A stretch of 7,546 nt of DNA, taken from positions 1 through 7,546 of the forward strand of contig JAGWMT010000148.1 of NCBI GenBank assembly GCA_028871595.1, in the 5' to 3' direction. The stretch is from Elusimicrobiota bacterium. Its GTDB lineage: Bacteria; Elusimicrobiota; Elusimicrobia; UBA1565; UBA9628. The notes beneath the pieces are model-generated. The model searched no databases, was not told the origin of the DNA, and saw only the letters and a list, made by a program, of their open reading frames with translations. A program made the position numbers and the translations under genes. Shown one piece after another: positions 1-4,935 of this stretch; within the stretch, counting starts at the first letter, position 1; each line of letters starts with the position of its first letter.

Positions 1-713
1 AGGTGCACGTCGCCGGGCGACTGCTTGCCTCCCTCGCGCGCGATGGCGACCTTGTGCCGCGAGCCGGGGGACAGGATGACCACGGTGGGACGGCGGTCAT
101 CCACCGCCTGTGAAACGACCGCGGTCTTATAATGAGGAAGGTGGTTTTCGGAAAGGCTGGTCGCCAGCTTGGCCAGCTCCTTGGCTTCGGCCCCGGCGGG
201 GCTGAGATATTCGTGGTGGACGCCGCCGGGCGTGGCGGCCTTGGTGAGACCGGAGGAACGGCGGCGGGACGCGCCCGAGGCGGGAGCCGCCGAGACGTCG
301 GCCCCGGCCTCCAGAGCCGGCGCCTTCGCCGCGGAATCGTAGAAGCCATCGAGATGGGACGCGGCATCGGTCTCCGGCTTGGCCAAGGTCGCGGCCGTCC
401 GGCGAACCTGCGTGAACGCGGACACCGGAGCGGCGGCAACGGCGGCAACGGCGGAAGGCGCGGACAAGGCCGGAACGGCGGCCGGCGCCGGCATGATCGG
501 AGCGGCCAACGCCGCGGACGGAGCGGCCAGCGGCGCGACGGACAGCGACGGAACGGCCGAGACGCTCAAAGGCGAGATCGCCAGCGCGGAGATCGAAGGC
601 GCCGCCGGCGCCATCGCCGACGCCGACATCTCGGCGACCTCGACCTTCGCGGCACGCAACGGCGAGGCGAGGATCAGGCTCGAGAGGAGCGCGGCCAAAA
701 AGTTGATCTGCAT
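1..713 (-). CDS. Secreted Ala/Pro/Ser-rich protein of unknown function, N-terminal part (3' end outside window)
   Basis: The frame is open without a stop from the ATG at 713 to the left edge, giving 237 residues and then a cut codon. The product starts MQINFLAALLSSLILASPLRA, a classic Sec signal peptide with likely cleavage after the PLRA motif near residue 21. Residues about 28-100 are almost only Ala, Pro, Ser, Val and Leu, probably an unstructured linker. More ordinary sequence follows, with a basic patch at 149-152 (SRRR) and a segment around 198-229 that looks like the start of a folded domain (VVSQAVDDRRPTVVILSPGS). I do not recognise the family, and the diagnostic part probably lies outside the window. 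ATG 713 is chosen because only this frame gives a signal peptide, and a -10-like CATAAT ends 6 nt before it. A strong Shine-Dalgarno at 744-739 instead fits an ATG at 732 in another frame. The gene is divergent from the one at 825, which shares the PLRAA cleavage region. Confidence 0.85.
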   Translation of the reverse strand, partial: MQINFLAALLSSLILASPLRAAKVEVAEMSASAMAPAAPSISALAISPLSVSAVPSLSVAPLAAPSAALAAPIMPAPAAVPALSAPSAVAAVAAAPVSAFTQVRRTAATLAKPETDAASHLDGFYDSAAKAPALEAGADVSAAPASGASRRRSSGLTKAATPGGVHHEYLSPAGAEAKELAKLATSLSENHLPHYKTAVVSQAVDDRRPTVVILSPGSRHKVAIAREGGKQSPGDVH

Positions 714-719
714 CAACTG

Positions 720-725
720 TATTAT
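720..725 (-). promoter_or_regulatory. -10-like element CATAAT for the leftmost gene
   Basis: On the minus strand CATAAT (5 of 6 to TATAAT) ends 6 nt before the ATG at 713. Initiation at the usual distance would place the transcript start at or next to the start codon, giving a leaderless mRNA. No convincing TTGACA-like -35 lies 16-18 nt upstream. That position touches the edge of the inverted repeat at 745-794. Confidence 0.5.
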
Positions 726-744
726 GTGACATGTTCCACCTCCT

Positions 745-794
745 CGCCAGGGGTCCTTCGGACCGTTTTGCCCCGGGCCGAAGGGCCCCTGGCG
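745..794. promoter_or_regulatory. Near-perfect 17-bp inverted repeat between divergent genes
   Basis: The left arm CGCCAGGGGTCCTTCGG (745-761) and right arm CCGAAGGGCCCCTGGCG (778-794) are reverse complements at 16 of 17 positions, around a 16-nt centre. The one mismatch would be a G-U pair in RNA. Each arm can also fold locally: GGTCC/GGACC at 752-764 and GGGCC/GGCCC at 775-788. The outer edges lie 19 and 18 nt from the -10-like hexamers of the left and right genes, so both arms reach the two -35 positions. This suggests an operator or activator site shared by the divergent pair. A dispersed intergenic repeat or bidirectional terminator is possible, though no gene ends here. Confidence 0.65.
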
Positions 795-812
795 ATTTTC
801 TCCTCCGCGGAC

Positions 813-818
813 TATACT
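813..818 (+). promoter_or_regulatory. -10-like element TATACT for the 825 gene
   Basis: TATACT (5 of 6 to TATAAT) ends 6 nt before the ATG at 825. An AGGA at 820-823 lies 1 nt from the ATG, too close to act as a Shine-Dalgarno, so a leaderless transcript is the better reading. The -35 position falls on the outer part of the inverted repeat arm and has only about 3 of 6 matches to TTGACA. Confidence 0.5.
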
Positions 819-824
819 CAGGAC

Positions 825-2534
825 ATGAGATCTCCCCTCTCCCGGCTCTTCCTTTTCGCCGTCCTGTCGTGCGCCGCGCCTCTGCGCGCGGCCGTGGTCG
901 AGCCGGTCTCCTTGGCGCCGACTTTGGGTATGGTGCAGTCGGCCCCCGGTTTCCAAGCTTCGGTCCTAAGCCAAATCCAACTGGCCGCTTCGCTCAGCGG
1001 CCAGCCCGCCGCGACCATCTCCTTGGCGCCGCTGACCGCCGCCATCGCGGCGCCCGCGCCGGTCTCCGACCCGTGGCGCCCGGAAGCCGCGCGCCTGGTG
1101 ACCGCCTTGGTGGCCCAGCCCCAGTCCCTTTCTTTCAATAAGGAAGCCATTCGCGCCGCGCTCGGAGATCAGACCTACGAACGCCTGACGAAGACCGCCA
1201 GCCGCTTCGCCTCGAAGGCACCGGCGAACGCGGCGCTGCAGGAACAACTCGCCGGGATTCGTCAGGGCCTTGACCTGCGCGATCCCGCCGCCGTGCAGGA
1301 GATGGGCGCTCGGCTGAACTCGATTTTCGAAAATTCCCGCGCCAAGCCCGAGACCGCGGCTCCCGCGGTCGCAGCCGGCGCGGAGAGCGGAACGCACAAG
1401 CCCCTGGTCTCCTTGGTTCACCCCGGCGAGTCGCCGGTCATGTCCCATCAGGAGCTGGAAGCCTATGTCGCCGCCCATTCCGTCGTCACTCCCCGCGGCA
1501 TGAAGCGCGTCAATTTCGCTTCCGGCGACTACAAGCCCTCGTACGATGCCGCGCTTCGCGGCCTGGGCGTGGACATGGTCGTCATCAAAGCTCCGTCGCG
1601 AGCGGAGTTGAGCCGCTATAAAGAGGAAGACGGCTATCATTTCAAGTCCGAGTACGAGCGTTGGGTCATGACCACCCGAACCTTGGAGGAGCACAAGGTC
1701 GCGCTCGGCAAAGCCCAGCGCGTGCGCCAGTTCGAGAACCAGTTGGCCTCGAGCGAGAAGATCCACACCGAGTTGAAGCCGCTGACCGTCGAAAACTACG
1801 AGAAATGGTATCCGATCTACGAGGACGAGGTCGTGGGCAAGCCGGGCGGCAAGCGCAACGTCGGTTTGGATTTCGCGCGCAAGCAGGCGGAGAAGGGCGC
1901 TCTGGAAGGCTGGTACGGACTTTTCTACTACGACCCCGTCGACAAGACGAAGATCATCGGCGGCGTGATCATGAAGGCCTGGCCCGAGCGCGGCATGTTC
2001 GTGCTGGGCTACGCGGCGTACCGCCCGGAGCTCAAGGACGTGAACCCGTCCGTGCGCACCTTCGCCGAATCCATGAAGCTGGCGCACGGCCTGGGCTACA
2101 AGGTCCTCAGCTTCGGTCAGGACACCAACTTCTTCGGCTACGACTACAGCTTGGGCCTCATGTCCAACAAGGCCGGCTTCCTGCTCACGCCCTACCCCGA
2201 GGACGAGCTGGTCCTGATGAAGGTCCTGGACTCCTCGAAGATCGCCGCCGTCAAGAACGGACAGGGCAAGACCGGCGGATACTTCTTCTTCGGCGTGAAG
2301 CGCGACAGCCCCGTGGTCGAGCGCTATCTGGAGTCGAAGGAGGCTGGAACGCCGAAGGAAGCCCAAGACCTGCTGGGCTCCCCGCATTACTTCGACGGGA
2401 AGGTGGTCGCCGCGAAGGACACCGTCGTGGGCTGGCACTACAAGGGCGACGACCCCAACCCCCTGCGCGTGCCGGTCGGCATCGACGTGAACGACCGCGA
2501 GATGGCGCCTCCCGGCGCGGTCGCCGGCAACTAA
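825..2534 (+). CDS. Secreted protein with C-terminal GNAT/FemAB-like acyltransferase domain
   Basis: This 569-residue product begins with a signal peptide (MRSPLSRLFLFAVLSCAAPLRA, cleavage near residue 22). An Ala/Pro-rich linker to about residue 82 and a helical segment (83-170) follow. From about residue 225 to 470 the sequence looks like a compact alpha/beta domain. Residues 318-467 have the rhythm of the GNAT fold as seen in FemAB-type acyltransferases: a central strand IIGGVIMKAW (377-386), then LGYAAYRPEL (394-403), a helix with SMKLAHGLGYKVLSFG (416-431), and GYDYSLGLMSNKAGF (438-452). The last matches the G...K..fG element near the end of such domains. If active it would move an acyl or aminoacyl group outside the cytoplasm, where acyl-CoA is absent, so the donor is unclear and the fold could be catalytically dead. 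The frame is open upstream to 132, but that part is antisense to the left gene. The signal peptide and the -10-like element support ATG 825. Confidence 0.85.
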   Translation: MRSPLSRLFLFAVLSCAAPLRAAVVEPVSLAPTLGMVQSAPGFQASVLSQIQLAASLSGQPAATISLAPLTAAIAAPAPVSDPWRPEAARLVTALVAQPQSLSFNKEAIRAALGDQTYERLTKTASRFASKAPANAALQEQLAGIRQGLDLRDPAAVQEMGARLNSIFENSRAKPETAAPAVAAGAESGTHKPLVSLVHPGESPVMSHQELEAYVAAHSVVTPRGMKRVNFASGDYKPSYDAALRGLGVDMVVIKAPSRAELSRYKEEDGYHFKSEYERWVMTTRTLEEHKVALGKAQRVRQFENQLASSEKIHTELKPLTVENYEKWYPIYEDEVVGKPGGKRNVGLDFARKQAEKGALEGWYGLFYYDPVDKTKIIGGVIMKAWPERGMFVLGYAAYRPELKDVNPSVRTFAESMKLAHGLGYKVLSFGQDTNFFGYDYSLGLMSNKAGFLLTPYPEDELVLMKVLDSSKIAAVKNGQGKTGGYFFFGVKRDSPVVERYLESKEAGTPKEAQDLLGSPHYFDGKVVAAKDTVVGWHYKGDDPNPLRVPVGIDVNDREMAPPGAVAGN

Positions 2535-2675
2535 CTCCCGAGCGACGCGCGCTATCCACAGGGCCACTGTCTTCAAAGACAGTTCAACCGCGGCGGCAGC
2601 ATCACGTTCGAGGTGAAAAACGTGGACGCGGCGGTCAAGCGGCTGCGCGGCGTCAAAGTGAAGAAGACGCGCTGA
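2535..2675 (+). pseudogene. VOC-like (glyoxalase/bleomycin-resistance fold) remnant
   Basis: Directly after the TAA of the previous gene, the same frame stays open for 46 codons to a TGA at 2673. Its second half reads like real protein: GGSITFEVKNVDAAVKRL followed by RGVKVKKTR. The pattern s.tFEVkdVDAAVkrL..GV is typical of the middle of VOC-superfamily domains. The first half (up to about 2586) looks unlike protein, there is no start codon with a ribosome site, and the end lacks the remaining strands. I read it as a decayed, truncated gene fragment. Alternatives are a chance open stretch, or an extension of the upstream protein if the TAA is read through or is an error. Confidence 0.4.
2566..2583. 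repeat. 18-bp perfect palindrome between convergent genes
   Basis: ACTGTCTT (2566-2573) and AAGACAGT (2576-2583) are perfect inverted copies around CA. As RNA this gives a 7-bp stem with a TCAA loop. It lies 32 nt past the stop of the 825 gene and could help end its transcript, but it is not GC-rich and no T-run follows on either strand. Confidence 0.35.
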
Positions 2676-2676
2676 A

Positions 2677-3186
2677 CTAGTTGAAGTTCGGGGCTTCCAG
2701 GCTCTCGAGCAGGGCCTTCATCTTGCGCTCGTCGCGCTTCGGGGCCGGAGAGCGCTTCTGCTCGGGGATCTTCACGACGCCGTCCTTCTCCACGTCGATG
2801 ACGGCCGCGCGGGGAATCTTGACGATGGCGAAAGGCTCGCACTGGACCTGCGCGGTGAAGCCCTTCGAAGTCATGGTCTCGCGGTAGAACACGTTCACGC
2901 GGTTGGCGTCCAGCGGGTCCGGCTGCACGATGACCTGAATATGGAGGCCCGAGGTGTTGGTCCGGCCGGCGAACACCACCACGACGCTCTCCTTCGAGAA
3001 ATCCACTTCGGGGACCGGGGCCGACGCGTCGTGCTGGCGCCAAATCTCCGCCCACTTCTGAGGATCCTGCACGGCCTGGGCCATCGGCTCCTTCACGCCG
3101 CTGTGGCGCCCTTCGAGGCGCTCCCAGGACTGGGCGTTCGCGGAGACGGCGAGGGTCAGGACGAGGAGGGAGAGAAGGGTCTTCAT
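2677..3186 (-). CDS. Secreted PrcB-like protein (PrcB C-terminal domain family)
   Basis: The 169-residue product starts with a clean signal peptide, MKTLLSLLVLTLAVSANAQS, with cleavage after ANA (residue 18). After residues 40-50 (DPQKWAEIWRQ), the stretch from about 60 to 126 matches the PrcB C-terminal domain layout: PEVDFSKESVVVVFAG (59-74), TSGLHIQVIV (78-87), a strand NRVNVFYRE (95-103), and closing PFAIVKIPR (118-126). In spirochaetes PrcB is a non-catalytic partner of the PrtP protease. Most relatives elsewhere are uncharacterised exported proteins, so only the fold is claimed here. The C-terminus (142-169) is charged and probably flexible. The longer frame to 3237 is rejected because the signal peptide begins at ATG 3186, with a -10-like TACTAT 6 nt upstream. 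No protease neighbours it directly. The exported ClpP-like protease at the far end of the window is not an obvious partner. Confidence 0.8.
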   Translation of the reverse strand: MKTLLSLLVLTLAVSANAQSWERLEGRHSGVKEPMAQAVQDPQKWAEIWRQHDASAPVPEVDFSKESVVVVFAGRTNTSGLHIQVIVQPDPLDANRVNVFYRETMTSKGFTAQVQCEPFAIVKIPRAAVIDVEKDGVVKIPEQKRSPAPKRDERKMKALLESLEAPNFN

Positions 3187-3192
3187 GTCTTT

Positions 3193-3198
3193 ATAGTA
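3193..3198 (-). promoter_or_regulatory. -10-like element TACTAT for the PrcB-like gene
   Basis: Minus-strand TACTAT ends exactly 6 nt before the ATG at 3186 (linker AAAGAC). There is no Shine-Dalgarno, consistent with a leaderless mRNA. No recognisable -35 was found. Confidence 0.45.
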
Positions 3199-3275
3199 CC
3201 AGTCGCGGCCGGTTTCCCCTCGGGCCGGGCGGGTCAAATCCGGGCGACAGGGGACCCAGTAAGAATTGGGACCTC

Positions 3276-3287
3276 GGGCCTAGGCCC
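3276..3287. promoter_or_regulatory. 12-bp perfect palindrome GGGCCTAGGCCC in divergent promoter region
   Basis: GGGCCTAGGCCC is its own reverse complement. It ends 17 nt before the -10-like TAAAGT of the ceramidase-family gene, that is, at the -35 position, where no TTGACA-like hexamer exists. With its flanks it reads CGGGCCTAGGCCCCT. The arm at 774-790 (CGGGCCGAAGGGCCCCT) is nearly the same motif with a longer centre. A regulator-binding site is a reasonable guess. Confidence 0.45.
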
Positions 3288-3304
3288 CTAAGGGTCGGAT
3301 TCGC

Positions 3305-3310
3305 TAAAGT
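3305..3310 (+). promoter_or_regulatory. -10-like element TAAAGT for the ceramidase-family gene
   Basis: TAAAGT ends 5 nt before the ATG at 3316. No Shine-Dalgarno is present in CGCTAAAGTGCCTC before the start, so a leaderless or near-leaderless transcript is likely. Confidence 0.4.
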
Positions 3311-3315
3311 GCCTC

Positions 3316-4023
3316 ATGGACCCGCGCGCGATCCCCCCGCTCCCGTCCCAATCGCCCTGGAGCGCCTGGGCCCGGCCCGATATCCACCACTGCGAGGCGA
3401 ACCTCGCGGGCTGGATCGCGGCGCCGGCCGACACCTGGTCGAACCTGGCCTATCTCGCCGTCGGCTGGTGGCTGTGGCGGCGCTCTCCCAGAGGGCCATA
3501 CCGCGCGCTGAGCGCGATCTCCATCGTCGTCGGCCTATGCTCGTTCGCTTTCCACGCTTCCTTTACCTACGAGGGCCAGGTGCTGGATTTCGCCGCCATG
3601 TTCCTGCTCACGGGCTGGCTGCTGGCACGGGGCGCGGTCCGCGCGCGCTGGATCAGCGAGGACCGCCTGAACGCCGCCTGGGCCGCGGTCGTCGGTTTCA
3701 GCCTGAGCCTCTTCGCCGCGTTCCACGCCCGGGGCATTCCGGTGCAGACGATCATGATCGCCCATGTCGCCGCCGTCGCGCTTTTCGAGCTCCGGCTGCG
3801 CCTGAGCGGACCGAGGGCTCCGTCCTACGGTCCGTTCGCCGCGGCCCTGGGGCTGATCGCCGCGGCCTACGCCTGCTGGCAGCTGGACCACGCCGAACGG
3901 TTCTGCGCCCCGGATAACCATTTGTTCCAGTGGCACGCGGTCTGGCACGTGCTGACCGCCGCGGCCTTCGTGCCGCTGGCCCGCTTTCAGTCGCGCGCGA
4001 CGGCCGCGCCCGACGCCGGGTAG
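3316..4023 (+). CDS. Ceramidase-family (CREST superfamily) seven-helix membrane protein
   Basis: The 235-residue product has about seven hydrophobic helices (near 42-57, 65-80, 89-107, 117-137, 144-162, 173-188 and 204-221). It carries the hallmarks of the alkaline ceramidase/CREST membrane hydrolases: PDIHHCEANLAGWIAAPADT (21-40) followed by WSNLAY, FHASFTYEGQVLDF (79-92), and HAVWH (207-211). By family knowledge, H80, H207 and H211 would be the three zinc-binding histidines, and D91 an active-site acid. These enzymes hydrolyse amide bonds of ceramides or related lipids within the membrane. The substrate here is unknown, since bacteria with this family often lack known sphingolipids. No signal peptide is expected. 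The length is in the family's usual range. The start is supported by the CE motif at residues 26-27 and by the -10-like element 5 nt upstream. The 3' end overlaps the convergent gene by 37 bp. Confidence 0.85.
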   Translation: MDPRAIPPLPSQSPWSAWARPDIHHCEANLAGWIAAPADTWSNLAYLAVGWWLWRRSPRGPYRALSAISIVVGLCSFAFHASFTYEGQVLDFAAMFLLTGWLLARGAVRARWISEDRLNAAWAAVVGFSLSLFAAFHARGIPVQTIMIAHVAAVALFELRLRLSGPRAPSYGPFAAALGLIAAAYACWQLDHAERFCAPDNHLFQWHAVWHVLTAAAFVPLARFQSRATAAPDAG

Positions 4024-4838
4024 ATTTCCAGCACGCCCCCGTTCAGGCGCAGGCCCACGGCGAAAGCGCCGGCATGAGATTCCTCGGCGCCCACTCCCTT
4101 CGGCGATGAGATCAGAACGCGGTCGGCGGGAATCTCGCGCTCGAACCAATGATAGCCGACCAGCTTACCGCCCTCTTTGGCCATGAAGGTGATCGAACGG
4201 TCGCCGGTGTAGCCGGCGAATTCGCCGTTGTCGTCCTCGTTGAAGTCGCGGGTGTAAAGAACACGGAATTCACGCCCGCCGACGGAGACGGGAACCCCCG
4301 CGTCGTAGGAGTCGTCGGCGATCTCTTGGATGCTCCAACTCGACTTGGGCTCGGAGCGGTCCTCGGGCTCCACCACCACGCGGCTGTGCATCTTGTCGGC
4401 GGCCTTGCCCTCAAGGTAGGCGGCGTATTTCCGGGCGCCGATCTGGAAATGGACGGTCCGGTTCAGGAAGGCCCAGTGAAGCATCTTCCGGCCGTTGCGA
4501 AACTGCGCGTCCCCCCCGTCCACGGCGAAGCCGATGAACCAGTTCTTCTTATTTTGGCTCTTGCCCCCAAAGACGTGGATGATCGTCGAGCCGGAATGAA
4601 AGAAAATCCTCCCGCGCCTGACCCGGTCCAGGATCGGAGCCAATGGGACGGCCTGTGCCGGCGCGGCGAAGGCGCCCGCTTCGACGGAAAACGCCGCGCC
4701 CGCCGGCGGCCGCAAGGACATGGCCCGTACCGTCGAAAAATCGATCCCCAGCGCGGCGATGTCGGAGGAAACGGCGCCCGCCCGGCCGGAGGCCAGCAAC
4801 AGTCCCAAAGCGACGACCCAGCGCGGCGCGCGTCTCAT
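3987..4838 (-). CDS. Secreted protein of unknown function
   Basis: The 283-residue product starts with a twin-Arg-looking but ordinary Sec signal peptide, MRRAPRWVVALGLLLASGRA, with cleavage after AGA near residue 22. A short Ala/Pro-rich stretch (40-66) leads into a mainly beta-looking domain (about 74-276) rich in alternating hydrophobic and aromatic residues. Notable parts are FFHSGSTIIHVFGGKSQNKK (79-98), KMLHWAFLNRTVHFQIGARK (118-137), an acidic loop DFNEDDNGEF (198-207) that could hold a metal ion but is not a canonical EF-hand, and YTGDRSITFM (210-219). I do not recognise the family. ATG 4838 is chosen over the long upstream extension to 5165, which runs antisense into the neighbouring gene, because it gives the signal peptide and has CATAAT 6 nt upstream. 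It is divergent from the lysozyme-like gene, and its last 12 codons overlap the convergent ceramidase-family gene. Confidence 0.82.
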   Translation of the reverse strand: MRRAPRWVVALGLLLASGRAGAVSSDIAALGIDFSTVRAMSLRPPAGAAFSVEAGAFAAPAQAVPLAPILDRVRRGRIFFHSGSTIIHVFGGKSQNKKNWFIGFAVDGGDAQFRNGRKMLHWAFLNRTVHFQIGARKYAAYLEGKAADKMHSRVVVEPEDRSEPKSSWSIQEIADDSYDAGVPVSVGGREFRVLYTRDFNEDDNGEFAGYTGDRSITFMAKEGGKLVGYHWFEREIPADRVLISSPKGVGAEESHAGAFAVGLRLNGGVLEIYPASGAAVARD

Positions 4839-4844
4839 GGATCT

Positions 4845-4850
4845 ATTATG
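4845..4850 (-). promoter_or_regulatory. -10-like element CATAAT for the 4838 gene
   Basis: Minus-strand CATAAT ends exactly 6 nt before ATG 4838 (linker AGATCC). It is the same hexamer and spacing as at the leftmost gene. No Shine-Dalgarno or clear -35 is present. Confidence 0.5.
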
Positions 4851-4924
4851 CGTCGCGCCGCGCCCGCGCCACAGGGCCGAAAGCCTCAGAAACGCGGCGA
4901 CGAAGGACCCACCCCTCTCCGTGC

Positions 4925-4930
4925 TAAAAT
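4925..4930 (+). promoter_or_regulatory. -10-like element TAAAAT for the lysozyme-like gene
   Basis: TAAAAT (5 of 6 to TATAAT) ends 5 nt before ATG 4936 in GCTAAAATGAGCCATG. No Shine-Dalgarno lies at a useful distance. The -35 position (4902-4907, GAAGGA) does not match TTGACA. Confidence 0.5.
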
Positions 4931-4935
4931 GAGCC

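Noticed and set aside
10..16. Twin-arginine export signal in the 4838 product (MRRAPRW)
   Set aside because: The MRR start lacks the S-R-R-x-F-L-K context of Tat signals, so an ordinary Sec signal peptide is the simpler reading. The interval given here is in residues.
432..455. Tandem GGCGGCAAC copies in the leftmost gene
   Set aside because: They encode part of the Ala/Val-rich linker and are simple codon-level low complexity, not a distinct repeat element.
127..732. Minus-strand frame starting at ATG 732 with a good Shine-Dalgarno
   Set aside because: After a few codons the product is Arg/Gly/Ser-rich nonsense typical of a shadow frame. The frame one base over gives a signal peptide and an ordinary secreted protein.
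132..824. Upstream extension of the 825 gene (open frame back to 132)
   Set aside because: The added part is Arg/Gly-rich, is antisense to a gene with a clear signal peptide and linker, and contains the inverted repeat. ATG 825 begins a proper signal peptide.
966..2576. 536-codon minus-strand open frame
   Set aside because: It is antisense to the 825 gene over its whole length, rich in His, Arg, Gly and Leu, has no recognisable motif, and results from high GC at third positions.
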